Source: Cryobacterium algoricola
Lineage (GTDB): Bacteria > Actinomycetota > Actinomycetes > Actinomycetales > Microbacteriaceae
Direction: 5' to 3'
Assembly: GCF_004402485.1 (NCBI RefSeq)
Contig: NZ_SOFG01000004.1
Location: 62,001-126,000, forward strand
Length of the DNA: 64,000 nucleotides
Part shown: piece by piece, positions 55,886 to 64,000 of the stretch
Layout of the letters: each line of letters starts with the position of its first letter
Position numbering within the stretch: position 1 is the stretch's first letter
The notes under the pieces: generated by a model
The model's database searches: none
What the model saw: the letters and a program-made list of their open reading frames with translations, nothing else
Told to the model about the DNA's origin: nothing
Program-made: the position numbers and the translations under genes

Positions 55886-56515
55886 CTATTTGAGGACGTA
55901 AATGACGAGGAAGAGGCCGATCCAGACGACATCGACGAAGTGCCAGTAGTACGAGACGACGATGGCGCTCGTCGCCTCCTTGTGACCGAAGTTCTTGACC
56001 GCGAATCCGCGGCCGATGACCAGGAGGAAGGCGATCAGTCCGGCCGTGACGTGAATGCCGTGGAAGCCGGTGGTGAGGTAGAACGCCGAACCGTATGCGT
56101 TGCTCTGGAGCGAAACGCCCTCGGAGACCAGGGTGGCGTACTCCCAGATCTGCCCGGACACGAAGACGGCGCCGAGGGCATACGTGAGGAAGAACCACTC
56201 GACCATGCCCCACTGGCTGGGTTTCCAGCCTGTTGAGCGGGCCTGGAGACGCTCCGCGGCGAACACGCCGAACTGGCACGTGATCGACGAAGACACGAGG
56301 ATCAGGGTGTTCACGAGCGCGTAGGGGAAATTGTGCTTCTCAGCTTCGAACTGCCAGAGTTCCGGCGACGTCGAACGCAGCGTGAAATAGATGGCGAACA
56401 GGCCTGCGAAGAACATGACTTCGCTGCCCAGCCACACAATGGTGCCGACAGCAACGCTGTTGGGCCGATTTACCACGGGCGCTGTGGCTGAATAAGTTAT
56501 CGAAGGGCTCGTCAC
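55886..56515 (-). CDS. ctaE: Cytochrome c oxidase subunit III
   Basis: 209 residues with five membrane helices, the short actinobacterial form. Conserved segments are [20 protein letters not shown] and [20 protein letters not shown], ending in [18 protein letters not shown]. The GTG start is set by family length. CATAAT lies 6 nt before it, the best -10 match among the leaderless promoters here. First gene of ctaE-qcrC-qcrA-qcrB; divergent from trpD. Confidence 0.95.
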   Translation of the reverse strand: MTSPSITYSATAPVVNRPNSVAVGTIVWLGSEVMFFAGLFAIYFTLRSTSPELWQFEAEKHNFPYALVNTLILVSSSITCQFGVFAAERLQARSTGWKPSQWGMVEWFFLTYALGAVFVSGQIWEYATLVSEGVSLQSNAYGSAFYLTTGFHGIHVTAGLIAFLLVIGRGFAVKNFGHKEATSAIVVSYYWHFVDVVWIGLFLVIYVLK

Positions 56516-56660
56516 TCGTCCATTATGGCCGATTTCATCGCGGGGGTGCGCACCATGCTGATCCGGGTCCCGCATTTGTCCAAAAGGTGACCAGATTGGA
56601 ACGAAAGCGCCGTTGGGCCAGATTCGGAACGCGGGAGCCGATGCGCTTAAGATCGGTTCC

Positions 56661-57713
56661 ATGCTCGAAATCCAGTCCTGGCCCAATGTCCTCAGTGCCC
56701 TGCTCAATGGGGAGGACCTGAGCGTGTCCGACGCTGCGTGGAGCATGGAGCAGGTGATGCAGGGTCACGCGACACCGGCCCAGATCGCCGGATTCGTCGT
56801 TGCGCTGCGCGCAAAGGGCGAGACGGTCGACGAAATCGTCGGTTTCCGCGACGCCATCCTCGAACATGCCGTGCACCTCCCGGTCGACCCGATGGCGCTC
56901 GATATCGTCGGCACGGGTGGCGATCGCTTCGGCACCGTCAACATCTCGACAATGGCTTCGATCGTCTGTGCCGGCGCGGGCGTTCCGGTGATCAAGCACG
57001 GGAACCGGGCAGCGAGCTCGGCATCGGGGGCCTCCGACGTGCTGTCCGCCCTCGGCATCGACCTGACTCTCTCCGCGGAGAAGGTCGCGGCGATCCTCGA
57101 GGCGACAGGAATCACCTTCGCATACGCCGCCGCCTTCCACCCCGGCTTCCGGCACGCCGGAGCGGTCAGGGCCGAACTGGGGATCCCGACCGTCTTCAAC
57201 TACCTCGGGCCGCTCTGCAACCCCGCACGTCCGGAGGCATCCGCCGTGGGCGTGGCGAGCCTCGACCGCGTTCCCCTCATCGTCGGAGTCTTCCAGACCC
57301 GAGGAGCGGCAGCCCTGGTCTTCCGCGGGGACGACGGACTCGACGAACTCACGACGACGGGCCACAGTCACGTCTGGGAGGTGTCCCGGGGGCTCGTGAC
57401 CGAGCACGACATCGACCCACGCGATCTCGGCATCCGCCGCGCCACGATGGGCGAACTCCTCGGCGGCGACCCGGCGCACAACGCCGCGGTCGTGCATCAG
57501 ACGCTCGCCGGAGAGACGGGCGCCGTGCGGGACATCGTGCTCCTCAACGCAGCGGCCGGTCTGGTCGCCTTCGATCTCGCGAAGAATCCGGCGTCAGCAC
57601 AGTCGAGCATCCTCGACCGATTCCGCGACAAGCTCACCGTGGCAGCGGAGTCCATCGACTCCGGCGCCGCCGCGGCCAAACTCGCAGAGTGGGTCGCGGC
57701 CAGCCGCGCCTAG
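56661..57713 (+). CDS. trpD: Anthranilate phosphoribosyltransferase
   Basis: Second step of tryptophan synthesis. It has 350 residues. PRPP-binding loop [17 protein letters not shown], metal and substrate segments [17 protein letters not shown] and [21 protein letters not shown]. The rest of the trp pathway is not in the window; trpD beside ctaE is a common actinobacterial position. TAAGAT lies 7 nt before the ATG (leaderless). Confidence 0.95.
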   Translation: MLEIQSWPNVLSALLNGEDLSVSDAAWSMEQVMQGHATPAQIAGFVVALRAKGETVDEIVGFRDAILEHAVHLPVDPMALDIVGTGGDRFGTVNISTMASIVCAGAGVPVIKHGNRAASSASGASDVLSALGIDLTLSAEKVAAILEATGITFAYAAAFHPGFRHAGAVRAELGIPTVFNYLGPLCNPARPEASAVGVASLDRVPLIVGVFQTRGAAALVFRGDDGLDELTTTGHSHVWEVSRGLVTEHDIDPRDLGIRRATMGELLGGDPAHNAAVVHQTLAGETGAVRDIVLLNAAAGLVAFDLAKNPASAQSSILDRFRDKLTVAAESIDSGAAAAKLAEWVAASRA

Positions 57714-57743
57714 TCACCAGGCCGGAGCAGCGTACCCCGAACC

Positions 57744-57819
57744 GATTCGACGGAGATTCTGGTGGAAAGAGCTTAAGACCCGCTCCCCGGTGTTGCAGAC
57801 CCAGAGTCTCCGTCGAATC
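57744..57819. repeat. 19-bp inverted repeat with a 38-nt loop between trpD and glpK
   Basis: The left arm (57744-57762) begins GATTCGACGGAGA and the right arm (57801-57819) ends TCTCCGTCGAATC. They pair over 19 bp with one G-U. It lies between convergent stop codons, so terminator function is likely, but the 38-nt loop and outer-end symmetry also suit a small mobile-element remnant. Confidence 0.6.
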
Positions 57820-57831
57820 AGTGCGGTGTTG

Positions 57832-59346
57832 CTAGAGGACGTCCTCGTCGACCCAGCCGAAGGTCTTCGTGACGGCCTTCTTCCAGTTGCGCAGCTGCCG
57901 GTCGCGCTCGGCCACGCTCATCTGCGGCGTCCAGCGACTGTCCTCCTGCCAGTTGGCGCGGAGCTCGTCGAGGCCGCTCCAGAAACCGACCGCGAGCCCG
58001 GCGGCGTATGCCGCACCGAGCGCCGTCGTCTCCGCGACGACGGGCCGGACGACCGGCACGCCGAGGATGTCGGCCTGGAACTGCATGAGGGTGTTGTTGG
58101 CGATCATGCCGCCGTCGACCTTGATCTCGGTGAGCGGAACCCCGGAGTCGGCGTTGACCGCGTCGATCACCTCCCTGGTCTGGAACGCGGTGGCCTCGAG
58201 CGCCGCCCTGGCGATGTGGCCCTTGTTCACGAAGCGGGTCAGCCCGACCAGCGCGCCCCGGGCATCCGAACGCCAGTACGGCGCGAACAGCCCCGAGAAC
58301 GCCGGCACGAAGTAGGCGCCGCCGTTGTCGTCGACGGACTTCGCGAGCGTCTCGACCTCTTCGGACGAGCTGATCATGCCGAGGTTGTCGCGCAGCCACT
58401 GCACGAGCGCACCGGTGACGGCGATCGATCCCTCGAGCGCGTAGTGCGGTTCGGCGTCGCCGAGCTTGTAGCCCAGGGTCGTGAGGAGCCCGTTCTTGGA
58501 GTGCACGATCTCGGTACCGGTGTTGAAGATCAGGAAGTTACCGGTGCCGTAGGTGTTCTTCGCCTCGCCCTGGTCGAACGCGGCCTGGCCGAACGTCGCC
58601 GCCTGCTGGTCGCCGAGGATTCCCGAAATCGGGACTTCGCGAAGCAGGCTGTGCTCGTTGACCGTGCCGTAGACCTCGGAGGAGGAGCGGATCTCGGGCA
58701 GCATCGACCGAGGCACGTCGAACGCGGCGAGGATGTCGTCGTCCCACTGCAGGGTCTCGAGATCCATGAACAGGGTGCGGCTCGCGTTGGTGACGTCGGT
58801 CGCGTGCACGCCGCCCTCGAGGCCGCCGGTGAGGTTCCAGAGCACCCAGGAGTCCGTCGTGCCGAACATCAGCTCGCCGGCATCCGCCTTGGCCCGGGCG
58901 CCCTCGACGTTCTCGAGGATCCAGACGATCTTCGTGCCGGAGAAGTACGTGGCGAGCGGCAGGCCGACCTGCTTCTTGAAGCGCTCGACACCGCCGTCGG
59001 CGGCGAGGCGGTCGACGATGGGCTGGGTGCGGGTGTCCTGCCAGACGATCGCGTTGTAGACGGGGAGCCCGGTGGTGCGGTCCCAGACCACGGCGGTCTC
59101 GCGCTGGTTGGTGATGCCGACCGCGACGATGTCGTGCCGGGTCAGGTTCGCCTTGGACAGCGCCTGCCCGATGACCTCACGGGTGTTGTTCCAGATCTCC
59201 ATCGGGTCGTGCTCGACCCAGCCGGCCTGCGGGAAGATCTGCTCGTGCTCGAGCTGGCCGGTCGAGACGATCGAACCGGCCTTGTCGAAGATGATCGCCC
59301 GGGAACTCGTGGTGCCCTGGTCGATGGCGATGACGTATTGGGCCAT
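57832..59346 (-). CDS. glpK: Glycerol kinase
   Basis: 504 residues, FGGY family. ATP and glycerol sites: [14 protein letters not shown] at the N-terminus, [10 protein letters not shown], the [11 protein letters not shown] region and the signature [17 protein letters not shown] near 365. Converts glycerol to sn-glycerol 3-phosphate. A perfect AAGGAGGT precedes the ATG. Upstream lie two 16-bp direct repeats and a terminator that separates it from glpF. No glycerol-3-phosphate dehydrogenase gene is in the window. Confidence 0.97.
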   Translation of the reverse strand: MAQYVIAIDQGTTSSRAIIFDKAGSIVSTGQLEHEQIFPQAGWVEHDPMEIWNNTREVIGQALSKANLTRHDIVAVGITNQRETAVVWDRTTGLPVYNAIVWQDTRTQPIVDRLAADGGVERFKKQVGLPLATYFSGTKIVWILENVEGARAKADAGELMFGTTDSWVLWNLTGGLEGGVHATDVTNASRTLFMDLETLQWDDDILAAFDVPRSMLPEIRSSSEVYGTVNEHSLLREVPISGILGDQQAATFGQAAFDQGEAKNTYGTGNFLIFNTGTEIVHSKNGLLTTLGYKLGDAEPHYALEGSIAVTGALVQWLRDNLGMISSSEEVETLAKSVDDNGGAYFVPAFSGLFAPYWRSDARGALVGLTRFVNKGHIARAALEATAFQTREVIDAVNADSGVPLTEIKVDGGMIANNTLMQFQADILGVPVVRPVVAETTALGAAYAAGLAVGFWSGLDELRANWQEDSRWTPQMSVAERDRQLRNWKKAVTKTFGWVDEDVL

Positions 59347-59368
59347 GGAATACCTCCTTGTATTGTTC

Positions 59369-59400
59369 TGACTCGTGCTGATACTGACTGGTGCTGATAC
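59369..59400 (-). repeat. Two 16-bp direct repeats in the glpK leader
   Basis: TGACTCGTGCTGATAC (59369-59384) and TGACTGGTGCTGATAC (59385-59400) are tandem, with a partial third TGACTGACC. They lie 22 bp before the glpK start and could be operator half-sites or a chance duplication. Confidence 0.5.
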
Positions 59401-59448
59401 TGACTGACCGGTGGTTCACTTTCAGAAGCTACTGATGGACATGCAGAA

Positions 59449-59488
59449 GCCGACCGGCCGGCCCGCGTTGGGGAACCGGCCGGTCGGC
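59449..59488. terminator. Terminator between glpF and glpK
   Basis: A perfect 13-bp stem, GCCGACCGGCCGG (59449-59461) with CCGGCCGGTCGGC (59476-59488), and a 14-nt loop. Lies just after the glpF stop. It may partially uncouple glpK from glpF. Confidence 0.75.
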
Positions 59489-59495
59489 CAACGCG

Positions 59496-60260
59496 CTAGG
59501 TGAGGATGGGCAGGAGAGCGTACGAGGCCCATCCCGCGAGGACGCCGCCGATGATCGGCCCGACGACCGGAACCCAGGAGTACGCCCAGTCGGAGGATCC
59601 CTTGCCCTTGATCGGCAGGATGAAGTGCGCGATGCGCGGGCCGAGGTCACGGGCCGGGTTGATCGCGTACCCGGTCGGGCCACCGAGCGAGGTGCCGATC
59701 ACAATGACGAGCAGGGCCACCGGAAGGGCGCCCAGGGCGGCGAGGCCGCCTGAGGTGCCCTGGCGGCCGCCGCCGAAGGCGATCACGACGAAGACCAGCA
59801 CGAAGGTGCCGATGATCTCAGTGACGAGGTTCCAGCCGTAGGAGCGGATGGCCGGACCGGTCGAGAAGACGCCGAGCTTGTTGGCCGGGTTCGGTTCCTG
59901 GTCGAAGTGCTGCTTGTACGCCAACCAGCAGAACACGGCCCCGATAATGGCACCGAGGAGCTGGGCCGCGATGTAGACGAGCACCGACAGGAAGTTCACC
60001 GGAACCCCGGAGCCGAACTCGGTCGCACCGGAAGCGACGAGGCCGAGGGTGACGGCGGGGTTGAGGTGTGCACCGGAGTTGTACGCCACGATGACGCCGG
60101 AGAAGACGGCGAAACCCCACCCGATGGTGACCATCAGGAAGCCGCCACCGAGGCCTTTGTTCTTGGCCAGGGCGACGTTGGCTACGACACCGGTACCGAG
60201 GAGGACGAGCATCGCGGTGCCCACGACCTCCGACAAGAAAACGACTCCAATATTGTCCAC
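59496..60260 (-). CDS. glpF: Glycerol facilitator (MIP/aquaporin family)
   Basis: 254 residues with six helices and two half-helices. The first NPA box is HLNPAVT and the second is YAINPARDLGPR. The Asp right after the second NPA (NPARD) marks glycerol-conducting members rather than water-only aquaporins. The GTG start follows GGAAGGT. It heads the glpF-glpK unit, divergent from dhaK across a 218-bp gap. Confidence 0.93.
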   Translation of the reverse strand: MDNIGVVFLSEVVGTAMLVLLGTGVVANVALAKNKGLGGGFLMVTIGWGFAVFSGVIVAYNSGAHLNPAVTLGLVASGATEFGSGVPVNFLSVLVYIAAQLLGAIIGAVFCWLAYKQHFDQEPNPANKLGVFSTGPAIRSYGWNLVTEIIGTFVLVFVVIAFGGGRQGTSGGLAALGALPVALLVIVIGTSLGGPTGYAINPARDLGPRIAHFILPIKGKGSSDWAYSWVPVVGPIIGGVLAGWASYALLPILT

Positions 60261-60378
60261 GTTGACCTTCCTAGGTAGGGCTCGAGCGCTGAACAGTCTG
60301 GTCGCGGTGAGCGACTGGCAACACCATAGCGCGCTGATATCCCGAGCGAAATGGGCAGGTGGAGGGCTGGTTCGTCCC

Positions 60379-60407
60379 TTACCTCCTCGCCGTCCTGCGC
60401 GTAGGTT
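60379..60407 (+). promoter_or_regulatory. Possible dhaKLM promoter
   Basis: TTACCT (60379-60384), a 17-bp spacer and TAGGTT (60402-60407), about 70 bp before dhaK. The rest of the 218-bp glpF-dhaK gap shows nothing recognisable. Confidence 0.4.
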
Positions 60408-60478
60408 AAGGACAGCTCCGTATCGACTGGAAAGATGCGACGCCGACCGATCATCCCCGTCCGACCGAAGGAAGAGTC

Positions 60479-61480
<1,002 letters not shown>

Positions 61481-61491
61481 AAGGAGATTCC

Positions 61492-62139
61492 ATGAATCTG
61501 AGTGTCACCTGGGCTGAAGCCTGGATCCGGCAGTGTGTGGACGTTATCGCCGACCATCGCGTGGAGCTGATCACCCTCGACAGGGACATCGGCGACGGCG
61601 ACCACGGCGAGAACATGGACCGTGGCTTCCAGGCTGTGCTGGGGAAACTCGACACCCTCCCGGCCGAGTCCGTCCCCGGCGACGTCCTCAAACTCGTTGC
61701 GACGACACTCATCTCCACGGTGGGCGGCGCGGCAGGGCCGCTCTACGGAACGGCTTTCCTGAAGGCGGCCGTTGCCGTGGCGGGGAAGCCTGACCTGGAC
61801 GGTGCCGCGGTCGTCGCACTGTTGACGGCGGCACGGGACGGAATCGTGCTCAGGGGCAAGGCGGAGAGCGGCGACAAGACCATGGTCGACGCCTGGACTC
61901 CTGCGGTGGACGCCGCGGCGGCTGCCGAACGTGCCGGAGCGACGCCGGTCGCCATCCTCGTCGAGGCCGCGGATGCGGCGGAAGCAGGCGCGGTTGCAAC
62001 CGAGCCGCTCGTCGCACGGAAGGGACGCGCGAGCTATCTCGGCGAACGAGCCATCGGACACCGCGATCCGGGCGCCCAGTCCAGCGCCCTGCTTCTGCGT
62101 GCCGCAGCCGAGACCGCCGAGCGGGTTGCCGATGAGTGA
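61492..62139 (+). CDS. dhaL: Dihydroxyacetone kinase, ADP-binding subunit
   Basis: 215 residues. The Mg-ADP aspartates are D30, D35 and D37 in TLDRDIGDGDHGEN, at the same positions as in the E. coli protein. GGAAGPLYGTAF and the GDKTMVDAW segment are also conserved. AAGGAGAT precedes the ATG. dhaM starts eight bases before its stop. Confidence 0.96.
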   Translation: MNLSVTWAEAWIRQCVDVIADHRVELITLDRDIGDGDHGENMDRGFQAVLGKLDTLPAESVPGDVLKLVATTLISTVGGAAGPLYGTAFLKAAVAVAGKPDLDGAAVVALLTAARDGIVLRGKAESGDKTMVDAWTPAVDAAAAAERAGATPVAILVEAADAAEAGAVATEPLVARKGRASYLGERAIGHRDPGAQSSALLLRAAAETAERVADE

Positions 62140-62872
62140 TCCGGCGCCTGTCGCCAGCGTCGCCCTCGTCGGCCTCGTCTTCGTGTCCCACAGCTCGCTG
62201 ATCGCCAAGGGCCTCGTCGATCTCGCCCGCCAGATGGCACCGAGCGTGCGCATGCTGCCGGCAGGCGGCACCGACGACGACCGGATCGGAACGAGCTTCG
62301 CCAAGGTGGCGGCCGGTATCGAGGCAGCGGACGCAGGGAAGGGAGTGGTCGTGCTCTGCGACCTCGGCTCCGCAATCCTGACCGCGGAATCGGCATTGGA
62401 CTTCCTCGATGATGAAACCCGATCCCGGGTCGTCATCGCCGACGCACCCCTCGTCGAAGGCGCCGTCGCAGCCGCCGTCGCAGCACAGATCGGCGGCGAT
62501 CTGCCTGCCGTGGAGTCGGCGGCCCGGTCGGCGAGGGCATCGCACTCCGGTGCCCCAGCTGGCGAGGTGCCGGTCCCTGCCGCCGATGCCGTGCCCGGTC
62601 ATGCGGGTGTCGACACGACAGTGACACGGACGGTTACCCTGATCAACGCGGACGGACTGCACGCCAGGCCCGCCGCGGAGTTCGTGACCCTCGCCGCCAC
62701 CCTCGGCGTTCCCGTCACGGTCAACGGTCGCGATGCGGCGAGCCTCCTGGCCATCATGGGCCTCGGGCTGACCCGTGGCGCGCGGGTCGAACTCTCGGCG
62801 GCCGGTGACGGCGCGGCCGCGGCGGTCGACGCTCTCGCCACGCTCATCGAATCGGGGTTCGGCGAGGCCTGA
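62132..62872 (+). CDS. dhaM: Dihydroxyacetone kinase phosphotransfer subunit DhaM, EIIA-HPr fusion
   Basis: 246 residues. The N-terminal EIIA(mannose)-like domain (1-130) has its phospho-His20 in VFVSHSS and the LCDLGSA segment. A linker rich in Ala and Pro leads to an HPr domain (about 165-246) with phospho-His177 in NADGLHARPA. The partial EI domain of E. coli DhaM is absent, so general PTS enzyme I must feed it. The HPr regulatory serine position lies in AASLLAIMGLG and appears to be Ser. Overlaps dhaL by eight bases. Confidence 0.94.
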   Translation: MSDPAPVASVALVGLVFVSHSSLIAKGLVDLARQMAPSVRMLPAGGTDDDRIGTSFAKVAAGIEAADAGKGVVVLCDLGSAILTAESALDFLDDETRSRVVIADAPLVEGAVAAAVAAQIGGDLPAVESAARSARASHSGAPAGEVPVPAADAVPGHAGVDTTVTRTVTLINADGLHARPAAEFVTLAATLGVPVTVNGRDAASLLAIMGLGLTRGARVELSAAGDGAAAAVDALATLIESGFGEA

Positions 62873-62957
62873 CCTTTCCGGGGCGGGCGTGTCGCCGGCG
62901 GATTTCGCCTCTGAGAGATTCGGCCCCGCACAACCCGAATGGTTCTATGCTGGCCGC

Positions 62958-63161
62958 ATGAGCCAGGTCAACACAGCGCCGTGCCCCGTGTGCGGCCATC
63001 CCATGAGCGAACACACGATCGTGCACGGCGCCCACGACACGATCCTGAACTGTCCTGTGCCCCATCCGGGCGCGTGGGACAGGGACGCATTCGAACCGGT
63101 GAACGAATTCGGCATGGTCACCCACCAGCACCCCGAGGAGGACCCGCCCGACCGCGGCTGA
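62958..63161 (+). CDS. Small Cys/His-rich protein, 67 residues
   Basis: I do not recognise a named family. CPVCGHPMSEH followed by NCPVPH could bind zinc through Cys and His. The C-terminal half is acidic with no helix predicted by eye. TATGCT lies 6 nt before the ATG, so a leaderless message is likely. Composition fits its neighbours, and the codon pattern supports it as a real gene. Confidence 0.65.
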   Translation: MSQVNTAPCPVCGHPMSEHTIVHGAHDTILNCPVPHPGAWDRDAFEPVNEFGMVTHQHPEEDPPDRG

Positions 63162-63302
63162 AATCTCTGAAACCTCCAGCCCCGTACCAGCAACCGCTGA
63201 TCAGCGCGTGAGTTCACCAGAAATTTCCCTGGATGCCCTATTGTCTGCAGTGCAGATCTCCTGCACAACGCCATACCACCGAATCCAGACGGTATCCATC
63301 GA

Positions 63303-64000
63303 ATGAACGCCACAGCCAAGCGAGTGATCGGGCTCGTCCTCGCGGGTCTGCTCATCGTGGGCGTCGTCATCGTCGTGGTCGGCGGACGCCTGTTCGGAGG
63401 AACGACCGGCACCCCTCCGGCTGCCACAGACCTCCGCGTCGTACACGGGGTCATCGGCTCGGAGAAGAAGCCGTTCTTCGACGATCCGGCCGTCCGGGCG
63501 GTCTTCGCCGAGAAGGGGCTCGACGTCGCGGTCGTCACGGCGGGATCACGCCAGATCGCCACCTCCGTCGATCTCACCGGCGTCGATTTCGTGTTCCCGT
63601 CGTCCGCGCCCGCCGCCGAGAAGATCCGGCGTGAAGCCGGGGCGCGGAGCGTGTTCTCGCCGTTCTACTCGCCGCTCGCGATCGCGACCTTCCTGCCGAT
63701 CGTGACGCTCCTGCAATCCGCGGGAATCGCGAACCAGGATGCCGCGGGCACCTGGCACCTGAACGTCGCGGAGTACCTCAAGGCCGTCGCCGCAGGAACC
63801 CGCTGGAATCAGCTCCCCGGTGCCGCGGCGAGCTACAACAGCTCCCGCTCGATCCTGATCTCGAGTACGGACATCCGCCAGTCGAATTCCGCGGCCATGT
63901 ACCTCGCGATCGCGTCCTACGTCGCCAACGGGGAGAGCGTCATCAGTTCAGCGGACGCGGAGGCCGCCGTGATCGATCCGATGGCTGCGCTCTTCCTCCA
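63303..64000 (+). CDS. Membrane-anchored substrate-binding-like protein (3' end outside window)
   Basis: The first 232 residues of a longer protein. One N-terminal membrane helix (VIGLVLAGLLIVGVVIVVV), then a periplasmic-binding-protein-like domain: VVHGVIGSEKKPFFDDP, VVTAGSRQIATSVDL, DFVFPSSAPAA, and SSTDIRQSNSAAMYLAIAS. Similar proteins occur in actinobacterial operons with von Willebrand and tellurite-resistance-type (toxic anion) proteins; that context lies beyond the window. There is no lipobox. The ligand is unknown. Confidence 0.75.
   Translation, partial: MNATAKRVIGLVLAGLLIVGVVIVVVGGRLFGGTTGTPPAATDLRVVHGVIGSEKKPFFDDPAVRAVFAEKGLDVAVVTAGSRQIATSVDLTGVDFVFPSSAPAAEKIRREAGARSVFSPFYSPLAIATFLPIVTLLQSAGIANQDAAGTWHLNVAEYLKAVAAGTRWNQLPGAAASYNSSRSILISSTDIRQSNSAAMYLAIASYVANGESVISSADAEAAVIDPMAALFL

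Overview
The window is chromosomal DNA from a high-GC actinobacterium, most likely a member of the Microbacteriaceae. The supporting marks are the actinobacterial cytochrome bc1-aa3 branch (diheme QcrC, three-helix QcrA, CtaF), a polyphosphate glucokinase, GlnE with two glutamine synthetases, the actinobacterial families DUF3043, DUF4191 and DUF7455, and a MurT/GatD pair beside sigA. Genus cannot be fixed from the sequence alone. Nothing looks recently transferred: I see no insertion sequence, prophage, integrase or CRISPR array, and base composition is even.

Layout. 1-7.2 kb: end of a PucR/FasR-like regulator and aceE (minus), a one-cysteine-type peroxiredoxin, tRNA-Val(UAC), two tandem GAF-ANTAR proteins, an orphan 112-residue protein and a universal stress protein. 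7.2-14.3 kb: DUF427 protein, NCS1 permease, NIF3-like protein, coiled-coil zinc-ribbon protein, RNase P RNA, then ppgK, map and panB. 14.4-20.5 kb: nitrogen block glnA2-glnE and glnA, with a good GlnR-type box upstream of glnA. 20.4-29.8 kb: RDD protein, DUF4191, lipA-lipB, a membrane-bound pseudokinase, and the E2/E3 subunits sucB and lpdA plus pepA. Together with aceE this groups the lipoate-dependent dehydrogenase machinery. 29.9-36.2 kb: PAC2 protein, MFS transporter, primary sigma factor, MurT-like/GatD-like pair and a DUF7455 protein. 36.3-45.4 kb: cardiolipin synthase, topoisomerase IV (parE and parC, convergent, separated by two SDR genes) and an alkaline-phosphatase-superfamily protein. 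45.4-57.7 kb: DUF3043, M20 dipeptidase, erpA, ctaCDF, an RlmA-type methyltransferase, qcrBAC, ctaE and trpD, i.e. nearly all of the bc1-aa3 supercomplex. 57.8-62.9 kb: glycerol and dihydroxyacetone use (glpK, glpF, dhaK-dhaL-dhaM, with DhaM fused to HPr). The window ends in a small Cys/His protein and a truncated substrate-binding-like protein.

The most interesting object is the MurT/GatD pair at 33.9-35.9 kb. The GatD-like subunit has no cysteine at all, so it lacks the glutaminase nucleophile, and the MurT-like subunit has lost the four-cysteine zinc ribbon. Canonical MurT/GatD amidates the alpha-carboxyl of D-Glu2 of lipid II. Microbacteriaceae typically make group B peptidoglycan, in which that same carboxyl carries the cross-bridge. 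The pair may therefore have been repurposed to attach an amino acid there. This is a hypothesis, but both losses are visible in the sequence.

A second pattern runs through the whole window. About twenty genes on both strands have a TAnnnT -10 hexamer 6 or 7 nt before the start codon and usually no Shine-Dalgarno sequence, which implies leaderless transcripts. This helped choose several starts, and in the map / SPOR-like gene pair two such promoters overlap in a 12-bp gap.
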